21,125 bases of DNA from Olsenella uli (GCF_901212675.1 NZ_CAAKOQ010000050.1:70905-92029); one strand, 5' to 3'; positions 1 to 7,303 are shown, counted from the stretch's first letter. Made by a program: numbers and translations. Notes: generated by a model not told the origin, from the sequence alone.

Positions 1-220
1 GCCCTTCGGCTTGTGCCGGGGTGTGGGCTAACGGGGTTGAGGGCTTACGGGACAAGAGGCTTTCCGAGGGCCTTTCGCGAGCGCGCCCGCAGTTGGTTGG
101 GCGCTTGCTCACGAGATGGGCTGCTGGGCTTCTTGATCGCCCTGCTTGCAAGGCGTTCATGAGGCCCGAGGAGGTACGAGAAGACGAACTCCATGTCGGC
201 TTCTTGCCCCCCCCTGCTTG
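1..220. other. Downstream flank of fruK, no gene recognised
   Basis: No recognisable gene lies here. A fruA (fructose PTS) gene would be expected downstream of fruK, but none is visible before the window edge. The stretch holds an imperfect copy of the fruK 3' end (127-164, matching 198-236) and an 8-base C run at 207-214. A 49-codon minus-strand reading frame starting at 196 resembles nothing I know. Confidence 0.5.
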
Positions 221-236
221 CTAGGCGTTCATGAGG
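127..236. repeat. Direct duplication of the fruK 3' end
   Basis: Positions 127-164 and 198-236 match closely. The right half (141-164 against 213-236) is 24 bp with one mismatch, and the mismatch falls in the fruK stop codon. The second copy therefore carries the last codons of fruK without its stop. It looks like a short tandem duplication or replication slippage scar. Confidence 0.75.
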
Positions 237-1120
237 GCTTCCACTTCGTCGCGGCGAGCGAGGTGGTCGGAGAAGGCGCTGGCGGAACCAGCGGCGAGGG
301 CCATCTTGAAGGCGGTCTCGTAGGAGCCCGTCTCGATGAGGCCGGCGAGGAAGCCAGCCACGGAGGAGTCGCCGGCGCCGACGGAGTTGACCACGATGCC
401 CTTGGCGGCCGGGCTCTGGAAGGCCGAACCGTCGTCGCCCACGAAGACGCCGCCCTCGCCCGCCATGGAGACGAGCACGTTCCTGGCGCCCTTCTCCTGC
501 AGCTTCTTGGCGTAGGGGATGACCTCGTCGCGCGTCTTGAGCGTGACACCGAAGATGTCGCCGAGCTCGAAGTTGTTGGGCTTCACGAGGAAGGGATGCA
601 GCGGCAAGACGTTGGTGAGGAGCTTGCGCTCGGCGTCGACCACGATGCGCGCGCCACGGCCGTCGAGGCGCCGCATGATGCGCTCGTACATGTCGCCGGG
701 AAGGGTGTTGGGCACCGAGCCCGAGATGACGAGGGTGTCGCCCTCGCCGAGGCCGTCGAGCTTGGCGTAGAGCTCCTCGATGTTGGCGTCGGTGACCTTG
801 GGGCCCTGGCCGTTGAGCTCGGTCTCCTCGTTGGACTTGATCTTGGCGTTGATGCGGCTCATGCCCTCGTCGACGTGGATGAAGTCGGCGTCGACGCCGC
901 TCTTGCGCACGAGGCGGGCGATCTCGGTGCCGGTGAAGCCGGCAAGGAAGCCGAGCGCGCGGCTCTTGTGGCCGAGGTTGCCGAGGACAACGGACACGTT
1001 GATGCCCTTGCCGCCGGGCATGACCTGCTCGTAGGTGGTGCGGTTGATGACGCCAAGCCGCATGTCGTCGACGCGGACGATGTAGTCGATGGACGGGTTG
1101 AACGTGACGGTGCAGATCAT
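221..1120 (-). CDS. fruK: 1-phosphofructokinase (PfkB/ribokinase family)
   Basis: This cytoplasmic sugar kinase should phosphorylate fructose 1-phosphate, the product of the fructose PTS, to fructose 1,6-bisphosphate. It is 299 residues, a usual FruK length. It opens with the FruK-type MICTVTFNPSIDY, has the substrate-binding PGGKGINVS segment near residue 36, and carries the family signature NSVGAGDSSVAGF near residue 245, whose Asp is the catalytic base. The ATG overlaps the stop of the DeoR regulator by 4 bp (ATGA), and GGAGG lies 7 bases upstream, so the two are translationally coupled. The DeoR partner is the usual sign of a fructose operon. Tagatose-6-phosphate kinase is a close relative and cannot be fully excluded. 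Confidence 0.9.
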   Translation of the reverse strand: MICTVTFNPSIDYIVRVDDMRLGVINRTTYEQVMPGGKGINVSVVLGNLGHKSRALGFLAGFTGTEIARLVRKSGVDADFIHVDEGMSRINAKIKSNEETELNGQGPKVTDANIEELYAKLDGLGEGDTLVISGSVPNTLPGDMYERIMRRLDGRGARIVVDAERKLLTNVLPLHPFLVKPNNFELGDIFGVTLKTRDEVIPYAKKLQEKGARNVLVSMAGEGGVFVGDDGSAFQSPAAKGIVVNSVGAGDSSVAGFLAGLIETGSYETAFKMALAAGSASAFSDHLARRDEVEALMNA

Positions 1121-1893
1121 GCGTGTACCTCCACTACGTTGGCGTACGCGCCATACCTGTGGTCGGCGGACGCGGTGGTGATGAGCGTGGCGTCCGCGAA
1201 CTCGCAGAAGGTGGCCGGGGTGACAACGCCGAGTTTGCTTGCGTCGGCGAGGACGAAGCGCTCGTTGGTGCGCTCCATCGAGATGCGCTTGACCATGGCC
1301 TCGCTGGGGTCGGGCGTGGTGAAGCCGCGCTCGGGCGTGACGCCGTTGGTGCCCCAGAAGCCCTTGGTGAAGTTGTGGCGCGAGAGAGCGTCAAGGGCAC
1401 CCGGGCCCACGATGGCCTCGGTGAGGCCCTTAAGGTTGCCGCCGATGACGATGGTGCGGCAGCCGCGCGAGGTGAGCGCGAGGGCGTTGGAGACGGAGTT
1501 GGTGGCAAAGAGCGCCTGCGTGGCGGGCTCGGAGAGGGCCTCGACGAGGGCAAGCGTGCTGGTGCCGGCGTCGATGTAGACGAAGTCCTCGGGGCCGATG
1601 AGGGTTGCCGCATGGGCGGCGATGAGGCGCTTCTCGGCGGTGTGGAGGCTGCGCTTCTCGTCCATGCCGAGCTCGTTGGTAACGAGGGGGCTCTGGGCGG
1701 GGGCGACGGCGGACTCGACGCTCGCGGCCCCGCCATGGACCTTCACGAGCTTGCCCGCCGCGTCAAGGCGGTCGAGGTCGCGACGGATGGTGGACTCGGA
1801 GGTATCGAAGGCCTGAGCGAGGTCGGATACAGTTACGGTGGCGCTCTCCCCCACCATCTCGACCATCTTCTGGCGACGTTCCTCCGCGAGCAT
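1117..1893 (-). CDS. fruR: DeoR-family transcriptional regulator, probably of the fructose operon
   Basis: This is a 258-residue repressor-type protein. A DeoR winged helix-turn-helix fills residues 1-57 (MLAEERRQKMVEMV, then DLAQAFDTSESTIRRDLDRL). A sugar-phosphate-sensing DeoRC domain follows, with the phosphate-binding YIDAGTSTLALVEAL loop. The frame is open further upstream to 2118, but the ATG at 1893 is chosen because it opens the family's standard N-terminus and has GGGAGG 7 bases before it. It is cotranscribed with fruK through an ATGA overlap, which suggests that it senses fructose 1-phosphate or a similar effector. The arrays of TGCG units in its promoter region are the likely operators. 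The gene name is inferred from the partner gene. Confidence 0.85.
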   Translation of the reverse strand: MLAEERRQKMVEMVGESATVTVSDLAQAFDTSESTIRRDLDRLDAAGKLVKVHGGAASVESAVAPAQSPLVTNELGMDEKRSLHTAEKRLIAAHAATLIGPEDFVYIDAGTSTLALVEALSEPATQALFATNSVSNALALTSRGCRTIVIGGNLKGLTEAIVGPGALDALSRHNFTKGFWGTNGVTPERGFTTPDPSEAMVKRISMERTNERFVLADASKLGVVTPATFCEFADATLITTASADHRYGAYANVVEVHA

Positions 1894-1938
1894 GCGATAC
1901 CTCCCTGTGCGGCTCGGGCTCCCGTTTTTGGCGCTTGC

Positions 1939-1988
1939 TGCGCTCCGGTGCGTACTATTGCACTTTTGTGCGTGGTATTGCGCAAGGA
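1939..1988. promoter_or_regulatory. Proximal array of five TGCG/TGCA decamers
   Basis: TGCG or TGCA begins at 1939, 1949, 1959, 1969 and 1979, exactly 10 bp apart. The units at 1949 and 1969 are the most alike (TGCGTACTATTGC and TGCGTGGTATTGC). The array lies 46-95 bp upstream of the regulator's ATG. One unit per helical turn would present all sites on one DNA face. DeoR-family proteins such as IolR are known to bind tandem direct repeats, so autoregulation is the natural inference. Confidence 0.6.
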
Positions 1989-2049
1989 TGGACATTTGAA
2001 CGATATGAAGTGAGCGAACGGTAGCATTTCGTCGGCAAACGGTAGCCGC

Positions 2050-2079
2050 GTGACACCCTTCCGTATGATTTGTCACATT
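2050..2079. repeat. Interspersed palindromic repeat, copy 1
   Basis: GTGACA and TGTCAC arms flank a 15-bp non-palindromic spacer. Positions 2056-2079 (spacer plus right arm) are identical over 24 bp to 21096-21119 at the other end of the window. Because the spacer is conserved as well as the arms, a shared repeat unit is more likely than a simple dimeric operator. It lies about 160 bp upstream of the DeoR gene. Confidence 0.8.
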
Positions 2080-2101
2080 TTCGCCTGGCACGTGGCAGGA
2101 C

Positions 2102-2141
2102 TGCGCACGAATGCGCACGGATGCGCGTGAGTGCGCAGGCG
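2102..2141. promoter_or_regulatory. Distal array of four TGCGC decamers
   Basis: TGCGC begins at 2102, 2112, 2122 and 2132, again exactly 10 bp apart, and a loose fifth TGCG lies at 2153. The core matches the proximal array at 1939-1988. Both lie upstream of the DeoR gene, so the two arrays could be bridged by one regulator through DNA looping. That is inference; the spacing is seen directly. Confidence 0.5.
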
Positions 2142-2302
2142 GCTAGCTTTCATGCGTGCCACACCCGACGACGTGCAGTGCAGCGCGTTTTCGGGCGGCG
2201 CTGTTATGCGCGGGCGCGCTCTCCAAGCCAAGGTGCGTCTCCGGCTTCTCCGCGCAAACAAAAGCTTTCTTGTCCCAAAGGAAAACCCACCGCTAACGAA
2301 AA

Positions 2303-2448
2303 CTATTCCGTTATCTAGATTTTTAGGGCCCTCTCCAAAGTAGCCTTCCTTCAGTGAATGGACAGTACCATCATCTACCTGCGTCTTTGCTCAAAGGCAT
2401 GGAGCCCATACTTCGAGACTGACGCCATAAATCTAGATAACGGAATAG
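2303..2448. repeat. Perfect 20-bp inverted repeat bounding 106 bp
   Basis: The left arm, CTATTCCGTTATCTAGATTT at 2303-2322, is the exact reverse complement of 2429-2448. The arms contain the self-complementary TATCTAGATA core. The enclosed 106 bp has no gene. The architecture fits either an invertible DNA switch or a small non-autonomous inverted-repeat element. No target-site duplication is evident just outside the arms. Confidence 0.8.
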
Positions 2449-2643
2449 ATTTACAACACGCCGTGAACATGCCTCGCACACCTAACCTCTGAAGTCTTTC
2501 AGAGGGGACGTTATTCGCCACAAGTGAACCGACGGCTCCGATTCTCTTTTGGAAGAGGCTGCCCATTACTAATATGAGGGCCCGACAGCAATCAGGACAA
2601 ATGCCGAGCTCCGACGTCTAAGTGAAAAAGTCAAAATTGGGGC

Positions 2644-2673
2644 TTGCGCGGCGGGGAAATCTCTTGCTAATAT
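2644..2673 (+). promoter_or_regulatory. Promoter of tRNA-Val
   Basis: A -35 TTGCGC at 2644-2649 and a -10 TAATAT at 2668-2673 are separated by 18 bp. Transcription would start about 34 nt before the tRNA. This is the best sigma-70-like match upstream of the gene. Confidence 0.6.
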
Positions 2674-2713
2674 AGACCTCGCGCTGAAGCACCAACGGCG
2701 CTTGAAAATATAC

Positions 2714-2788
2714 GGGCGTTTAGCTCAGGGGGAGAGCGCTTCCCTGACACGGAAGAGGTCACAAGTTCAAATCTTGTAACGCCCACCA
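2714..2788 (+). tRNA. tRNA-Val (anticodon GAC), CCA encoded
   Basis: The full cloverleaf can be drawn. The 7-bp acceptor stem is GGGCGTT with AACGCCC, the D arm is GCTC/GAGC, and the anticodon stem CTTCC/GGAAG carries loop CTGACAC with anticodon GAC. The T arm is ACAAG/CTTGT with loop TTCAAAT, followed by discriminator A and encoded CCA. The 3' 45 nt are repeated at 10200-10244, so this gene is the attachment site of the integrative element to its right. Integration kept the tRNA whole because the element supplies the same 3' half. Confidence 0.95.
2744..2788 (+). repeat. attL (3' half of tRNA-Val)
   Basis: These 45 bp run from the anticodon loop to CCA and recur identically at 10200-10244. 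This copy is part of the intact tRNA. Confidence 0.85.
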
Positions 2789-2796
2789 AACTTTCG

Positions 2797-2828
2797 CAGC
2801 TCAGAGCATGTCGGCTCTGAGCTGTTTT
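2797..2828 (+). terminator. Terminator after tRNA-Val, supplied by the element
   Basis: An 11-bp perfect stem (CAGCTCAGAGC with GCTCTGAGCTG) and a 6-nt loop are followed by TTTT. It replaces the tRNA's original terminator, which now lies beyond attR at 10253-10292. Confidence 0.8.
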
Positions 2829-2834
2829 CGTATC

Positions 2835-2865
2835 TGTCCAAATGGTGTCCAAACAGCTGTCCAAA
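2835..2865 (+). repeat. Left triplet of TGTCCAAA, candidate integrase arm sites
   Basis: TGTCCAAA occurs at 2835, 2846 and 2858, spacings of 11 and 12 bp. The same octamer occurs three times just inside the right end (10011, 10033, 10044). Repeated short direct repeats inside both att sites are how arm-type sites of tyrosine integrases look. Confidence 0.6.
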
Positions 2866-3028
2866 TTCGGCGGGATTCACCGGACGATATGGAATGTCAA
2901 GTTATGCATGGACTTGAGTATCGGCACCTTGAGGTGCCGATATAATGCCACCAATATTCCATAATCATCTGACCATTATTCGGCTCATGTGATTCGGGAG
3001 CCGGACTCTTCAGCTTCTGGTCGTAGGG

Positions 3029-3042
3029 TAGAATTGCTTGCA
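3029..3042 (+). promoter_or_regulatory. Possible -10 box for leaderless abi transcript
   Basis: TAGAAT at 3029-3034 lies 7 bp before the ATG at 3042, and no clear -35 or ribosome binding site is seen. Initiation here would yield an mRNA beginning at about the start codon. Confidence 0.35.
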
Positions 3043-4040
3043 TGATGGATGATGCCAAGAAACTCATAGCTTGGGGTATGGATGACGGCGTGCATGATGC
3101 GCTATCCCTCAAGCCCATAACGACTCCGGAGCAGCAGATTGAGTTGCTCAGGGGCAAGGGCGTCACGTTTGAGCGCTGCGCGGAGGAGCGCGCGCTCGAG
3201 ATTCTTTCGAGTGCCGAGACCTACCTGCACCTCTCCGCCTACCGGGTGCTTTTCCAGCGCCATGAGGACGGCCCCGACGCCGGGAAGTTCGTGAACCTCG
3301 ACTTCGGGGACCTCTTGGACGTGAGCTCTCTCGACGACGTTCTCCGCGAGACGTTTCGCCTCATGGCGAAGGATGTCGAGCGCGCGGTCAGGGCATGGCT
3401 CGTGTCCGAGGCCGCCAGACGCGGGGAGGGCGGCTATGGGGTCGTCGCCGACTTCGTGTCCTCCCTGCCCCGCGGCTTCCGCGAGGGGCTGAGACGCGAC
3501 CTCGTATCGCGTTCCCAGGCGGACGAGTACGCGGGGTCGCTAATCGACCACTACCGGGACGCTATGCCCGTATGGGTGCTGCTGGAAGTGGTACCGTTCG
3601 GGACGCTGCTCGCCTTCTACCTCTTCTGCGTTGAGCGCTGGGAGGAGACGGGGAGGCGGGAGATTCACTACGCTCTCAAGGACGTGAAGGCCGTCCGCAA
3701 CTGCGCGAGCCATGCGGGCTGCCTGTGCAACGGCTTCGTGCCCGAGCGCGAGACGAGGCACGCAACCTCGGGAGTCGCACTCGAGTGGCTGAACGTCCAC
3801 GGCATCCGCAACTGCAAGGGCCGTCGAGCCAGACTGCGCAACCGTCGCACGCAACAGCTCGTGACCACCGTGGCACTGCATGACATGCTTGCGGGCGAGC
3901 ACGCCGCCCCGGCAGCGCTTGACGCGGTCGCTGGCCTCCGTCCCCTGATGGACGACGCAATCGCGCGCTATGGGACGCAGAACCCTCTTGTGTCTCATCT
4001 TGCGTTTCTTGCGAGGGTTCTTGACGCGGCACGAGGCTGA
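3042..4040 (+). CDS. Abi-like abortive infection protein with HEPN motif
   Basis: This 332-residue protein matches the AbiD/AbiF-like group (Abi_2 fold) by eye. An N-terminal segment with LLRGKGVTF and ERALEILSSAETYLHLSAYR is followed by a C-terminal helix carrying AVRNCASHAG near residue 226, which contains the R-x4-H signature of HEPN RNases. Family members stop phage spread, probably by cutting RNA in infected cells. It lies first inside the attL end, the usual cargo position for defence genes. No Shine-Dalgarno is visible. A TAGAAT box at 3029-3034 would start transcription at or near the ATG, so a leaderless mRNA is possible. A second ATG at 3079 is an alternative start. A pair of hairpins follows the stop. 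Confidence 0.7.
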   Translation: MMDDAKKLIAWGMDDGVHDALSLKPITTPEQQIELLRGKGVTFERCAEERALEILSSAETYLHLSAYRVLFQRHEDGPDAGKFVNLDFGDLLDVSSLDDVLRETFRLMAKDVERAVRAWLVSEAARRGEGGYGVVADFVSSLPRGFREGLRRDLVSRSQADEYAGSLIDHYRDAMPVWVLLEVVPFGTLLAFYLFCVERWEETGRREIHYALKDVKAVRNCASHAGCLCNGFVPERETRHATSGVALEWLNVHGIRNCKGRRARLRNRRTQQLVTTVALHDMLAGEHAAPAALDAVAGLRPLMDDAIARYGTQNPLVSHLAFLARVLDAARG

Positions 4041-4062
4041 TGCCATGATGTACGCAGATGCA

Positions 4063-4110
4063 AAAACCTTCGAGGTTTTGTAAGGGCCGGTCCTCTCGGG
4101 GACTGGCTCT
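4063..4110 (+). terminator. Paired hairpins after the abi gene
   Basis: A first stem (AAAACCT/AGGTTTT, 4063-4079) is followed at once by a second 11-bp stem with two G-U pairs (AGGGCCGGTCC with GGACTGGCTCT, 4083-4110). Neither has a long T-run after it, so termination is likely but may be partial. The rest of the gap to 4277 shows no gene. Confidence 0.5.
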
Positions 4111-4277
4111 AGTTGTTTATGAGGCCTTAATTGATGCTGGATGCCATTCGGTGACTTGAAGAACGACCGGCGGGTGATGCTGGGTCGTACCTATGGGTCC
4201 CTAGCCGGCGTAGCTTACGGGTTTTTGGATTCCCATACATGCGTCGTGTGGCATGACGATTGCATAAACCAGGGAAG

Positions 4278-5903
4278 CTATAGATCGATCACCTGGTCGG
4301 CGACGCTGTCGAAGACCCCCTCGTGATCAACCACAACAACGAGACGCTCGCGCGCAAGGCGGGTGAGCAAGTCTCGCAGCGACGCTTTGGCGGCGGGGTC
4401 GAGACCGGTTGCCGGCTCGTCGAGGAGCAGCACGTCGGCACCGCACAGCAGGGCGCGGGCGATGGCCGCCCGCTGCCGCTCCCCGCCCGAGAGGAGCGAC
4501 CCCGCGGGCCCAACGGGCGTGGCGTCGCCCTCCGGGAGCCGCTCCGCCACCTCGTCGAGCCCTGACTCGGCGAGCGCGGCGCGGTATGCCCCTTCACTGG
4601 CATCCTCGAATCCGAGCAGGACGTTCTCGCGCAGGCTCGCGTTGAGTAGGAAGGGCCGCTGCCGTACGACGGCGCAGTGCGAACGCCAGGACTCCGGCGA
4701 GATGCTCCCAAGCGAAACGCCGTCGATGAGGACTTCGCCCTCCCAGCCGGAAAGTTCGCCGAGCAGGATTCTGAGTAGGGTTGACTTGCCGGAGCCGTTG
4801 GGACCCCTCACCACCACGAGCGACGGGCGCGAGAGTGTGGCCGTGAGCCCGCCGAGGAGCGGGTGACCGTCGTCGTAGCGGAAGGCGAGGTTCCTGAGCT
4901 CGATCGTGTGCGGAGCGGCCGTGAGTTCGGCTCCGCCGCTGCGCGGCGACTCCGGGAACGCCTCGGCGATGCGCCCGAGGGCCGCGAGCGCCGGCTGCAC
5001 CGTAATGGCGGCGGAGACGGCCACGAGGAAGGGGCTGTAGACGCGCGCTGCGAGCTGGACCGCGGCGACGACCCGGCCGACCGAGAGCGACCTCGCGAGA
5101 ACGGCGCAGGCAACGTAGACGAGCGAGGCGCTCGCTGTGGAGAGGAGCGACATCCCCTCGCCCGTGAGGGCCGCGAGGACGCTCCGGCGCACCGAGCTCA
5201 ACCTGACCCGTTCGCTCGCGTCACCAACCCTCGCGGCAACCGACCTTGCAGCATCCGGTGAGGAGCCGACCTCCGCGCGGCCGGAAACCGCTTCGGCGAC
5301 CCTGCCCGTGAGGCCGGCGTTCGCCTCCAGGGTGGCGGCGACTGAGACCCGGTATGCCCTCAGCGACCGTGCGGCGCACCAGGCGTAGGCGGGAACCGGG
5401 AGGAGCGCAAGAGCAAGCACGGCAGGGCTCATCGCCGCAACGGCGATGGCCGAGCCCGTCGCCTGGAGCACGCTGCTCGCGAAGGTGAAGCTGGTCTTGG
5501 AGAAGAGTGCCGAGACGCTTGAGGCCTCCGCCACACGCGCCGCTATGTAGCCATCGTCGCATCCGGCCATCCAATCCGTTGACGCGTCGAGGACGCGGCG
5601 CAGGAGGTTCGCTCTGAGGTCGGCGGCCACGCCCTCGCCGGCGGTCGCGAGGACGCGCGCCGCGAGGATCGAGAGCGCAGAGCTCGCTGCGGCCGCAACG
5701 ATGAGCGCCAGCGCGAGCACCGCGACGAGGGGGACGTCGCCGGCGGCGAGGCCCCGGTCGATGAGCTGCTGGGTGATGAGGGCGGGAGAGACGGCGACGG
5801 CAGAATAGGCAACGAGCAGGGCGACGGCGCCGGCGAGCGACGCGGCACGCGAGCGGACGGCAGGCGCTATGAGGCGCAGAGGTCGGAGGTCAGGCTTCTC
5901 CAT
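4278..5903 (-). CDS. ABC exporter half-transporter (fused membrane and ATPase domains)
   Basis: The 541-residue protein has an N-terminal transmembrane domain (hydrophobic stretches near residues 21-40, 57-85, 140-175 and 250-300) and a C-terminal ATPase. Walker A is GPNGSGKST (367-375), the Q-loop VRQRPF, the signature LSGGERQR (471-478), and Walker B VLLLDEPATGLD with DHEG as H-loop. It should export a small molecule, peptide or lipid from the inner membrane; the substrate is unknown. The frame opens at 5942, but the ATG at 5903 has a GAAGG ribosome site and overlaps the end of the upstream regulator frame by 14 bp, implying coupling. The protein stops almost directly after the H-loop helix (QVIDL), lacking the usual last 20-30 residues. 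CydC-like proteins are similar, but no CydD partner is present. Confidence 0.8.
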   Translation of the reverse strand: MEKPDLRPLRLIAPAVRSRAASLAGAVALLVAYSAVAVSPALITQQLIDRGLAAGDVPLVAVLALALIVAAAASSALSILAARVLATAGEGVAADLRANLLRRVLDASTDWMAGCDDGYIAARVAEASSVSALFSKTSFTFASSVLQATGSAIAVAAMSPAVLALALLPVPAYAWCAARSLRAYRVSVAATLEANAGLTGRVAEAVSGRAEVGSSPDAARSVAARVGDASERVRLSSVRRSVLAALTGEGMSLLSTASASLVYVACAVLARSLSVGRVVAAVQLAARVYSPFLVAVSAAITVQPALAALGRIAEAFPESPRSGGAELTAAPHTIELRNLAFRYDDGHPLLGGLTATLSRPSLVVVRGPNGSGKSTLLRILLGELSGWEGEVLIDGVSLGSISPESWRSHCAVVRQRPFLLNASLRENVLLGFEDASEGAYRAALAESGLDEVAERLPEGDATPVGPAGSLLSGGERQRAAIARALLCGADVLLLDEPATGLDPAAKASLRDLLTRLARERLVVVVDHEGVFDSVADQVIDL

Positions 5904-7081
5904 TGGTCGTCCCTTCGCTTGGTAGGCTTTCGAGTGCCTCAAGGATTTCTCGGTAGCGCGGGTCGTCGCCGGCGAGCTCGCGCCACTCGGGGGAGAGGGC
6001 GCGCCCGGCGGCCTCCCGGCGCAGGACCGTACGCAGCGCGTCCACCTTCCGCGCCTTGTGCTCGGCCCACGCCGCGCCGGAACAGGCGGGGTCGAGACGG
6101 CCGGCCACGCGGTCCCAGAGTGGGGTGCCCGTCAGGTCCGAGTCCGTTGGGGCGCCGGTCGCGGCGTCCACCGCACGTGCGAGGGACGTGAGCGCACCAT
6201 CCCTCTCGCCCGCGCGCCGCAGGGCCTCGGCCACCTCGAAGGACATCGTGGCCGAGAAGAACGGGTTCACCGCGCCCATGTCCAGCGCGTCGAAAACCGC
6301 CTCGGCGGCCGTGCCGGCGGTGCGTGCGAACGCCGCGTCGTCCCGCGCCCCCACCTCCTGCGCGAGCGACGAGAGCACGAAGTTCGCGGCTCGCAGACGC
6401 TCCGTCTGCAGGAGTTCGAGGGCCTCGTCGTCGCGTGCGAGCTTGCGATACGTCGAGGCGAGCAGCATCGTCGCCGCGCCCGCGTCCTGCCGGCGCACGA
6501 GCGGCTCCAGGAGCGTCGCGGCCTCCTCGTGACGATTCGCCTGGAAGAGCGTCGTGGCCTTCTGCTGCTGCGCGAGGTAGAGGATCGACGGGTCCGTCGC
6601 CACCTCGAGCGCGCGGTCGAGCAGGGCGAGCGCCTCGTCCGCGAGCGCGTCGGCGTCGGTCACGCCGTCCCTCTCGTCAGCTGGCGAGAACGGTGTGGCC
6701 ATGCCCCCCCGCCCACACGGTGAGGAGCGACGCCAGCATGAGCAGCAGGTTCGCGTCCGAGTAGTGCTTCGTGGCAAGCGCGCGCAGCCGCTTGTGTGCC
6801 GATGCAAGGTCCTTCTCGCCTAGCGCGTAGACCTCGGCATAGAGTGCGGCGGACTCCTCCTGAGAGAGCTCGTCGCGCCAGTCGAAGAGCTCGTCCAGGG
6901 TGAGCGAGAAGTACGCGGCGATGCGCGGCAGGAGGCTCACGTCCGGGATGCTCTGCCCGAGCTCCCACTTGCTCACGGCGGCCTTCGAAACGTCCAGGTG
7001 GGCGGCGAGCGCCTCCTGCGTAACGCCCCTGCTGCGACGTTCCCGCGCGATGGTGCGGCCTATGTTGACGGTTGCGTTCAT
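5890..7081 (-). pseudogene. XRE-type regulator with TPR-like C-terminus, split by a frameshift in a G7 tract
   Basis: From the ATG at 7081 (GAGGGGGG just upstream) one frame encodes an XRE helix-turn-helix (residues 6-62, with TQEALAAHLDVSKAAVSKWE) and helical sequence to about residue 124, then runs out at 6677. The sense continues in another frame from about 6705 to 5890 with TPR-like helices (EALALLDRALEVATDP, RHEEAATLLEPLVRRQ). The break lies in a run of seven G on the minus strand (6704-6710). With six G the two halves join into one protein of about 396 residues. Such proteins are cytoplasmic regulators, here probably of the coupled ABC exporter, whose start overlaps its end. The shift may be a true lesion, a reversible slippage switch or a sequencing error. 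Confidence 0.75.
6704..6710 (-). repeat. Homopolymer tract at the XRE-TPR frameshift
   Basis: Seven C on the plus strand (seven G on the coding strand). Removing one base restores a continuous frame from the helix-turn-helix to the TPR region. Confidence 0.7.
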
Positions 7082-7154
7082 GATCCCCCCTCGACGTGGC
7101 GACTTTCGCTATCCCCAGTATGGGGTCGAGTGACAGTGGAATCAAAGGAGCGTT

Positions 7155-7182
7155 GGTTGACGTTTCGTGCATATAGTCAACC
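7155..7182. promoter_or_regulatory. GGTTGAC/GTCAACC inverted repeat in the divergent promoter region
   Basis: Perfect 7-bp arms at 7155-7161 and 7176-7182 are separated by 14 bp, about two helical turns between arm centres. It lies 74-101 bp upstream of the XRE gene and 122-149 bp upstream of padR, so it could be an operator for either. On the minus strand it includes a TTGACT that could be a -35, but no good -10 follows. Confidence 0.4.
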
Positions 7183-7237
7183 GCCCCTCGACATCGCGTT
7201 CGTGGCGCGCGGGACCGGAGATTATTCGCGATGGGAG

Positions 7238-7266
7238 TTGACGTCATATACCATGCGACGTATAGT
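7238..7266 (+). promoter_or_regulatory. Promoter of padR with overlapping operator
   Basis: A -35 TTGACG (7238-7243) and a -10 TATAGT (7261-7266) are spaced 17 bp, a near-consensus promoter. TATAC (7247-7251) and GTATA (7260-7264) form an inverted repeat with an 8-bp gap that overlaps the -10, and the palindrome GTATAC follows at 7279-7284. PadR proteins usually bind such spaced palindromes and repress their own operon, so autorepression is inferred. Confidence 0.65.
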
Positions 7267-7303
7267 TTGCATCACACAGTATACGACGAGGGGAGGTGTG
7301 CGG

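Larger units (their letters stand above)
2142..2713. other. Non-coding, AT-richer stretch between fruR and tRNA-Val
   Basis: No supportable protein gene is present. Short frames exist (for example 2375-2566 minus) but lack ribosome binding sites and recognisable domains. The stretch contains the 20-bp inverted repeat at 2303-2448, a perfect 8-bp hairpin at 2486-2505 without a T-run, and the tRNA promoter at 2644-2673. Base composition falls below that of the flanks, as expected of decayed inserted DNA. Confidence 0.5.

Noticed and set aside
47..196. 49-codon minus-strand frame after fruK starting MEFVFSYLL
   Set aside because: Polypurine before it is a C/G homopolymer, no recognisable family, and it runs through a duplicated segment.
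146..1579. Long 477-codon plus-strand frame opposite fruK and fruR
   Set aside because: It is the shadow of two well-supported minus-strand genes; the composition is Gly/Ala/Val/Glu/Asp-rich with no domain.
2375..2566. 63-codon minus-strand frame inside the inverted-repeat region
   Set aside because: No ribosome site, no known domain, and its start is in AT-rich flank; too weak to call.
2667..2864. Minus-strand frame across tRNA-Val containing GVTRFELVTSSVS
   Set aside because: It is the antisense translation of the tRNA, a common false gene; the same peptide recurs at 9913-10407 because the tRNA half is duplicated.
4141..4326. 61-codon plus-strand frame between abi and the exporter
   Set aside because: No ribosome site or family; it overlaps the exporter's 3' end.
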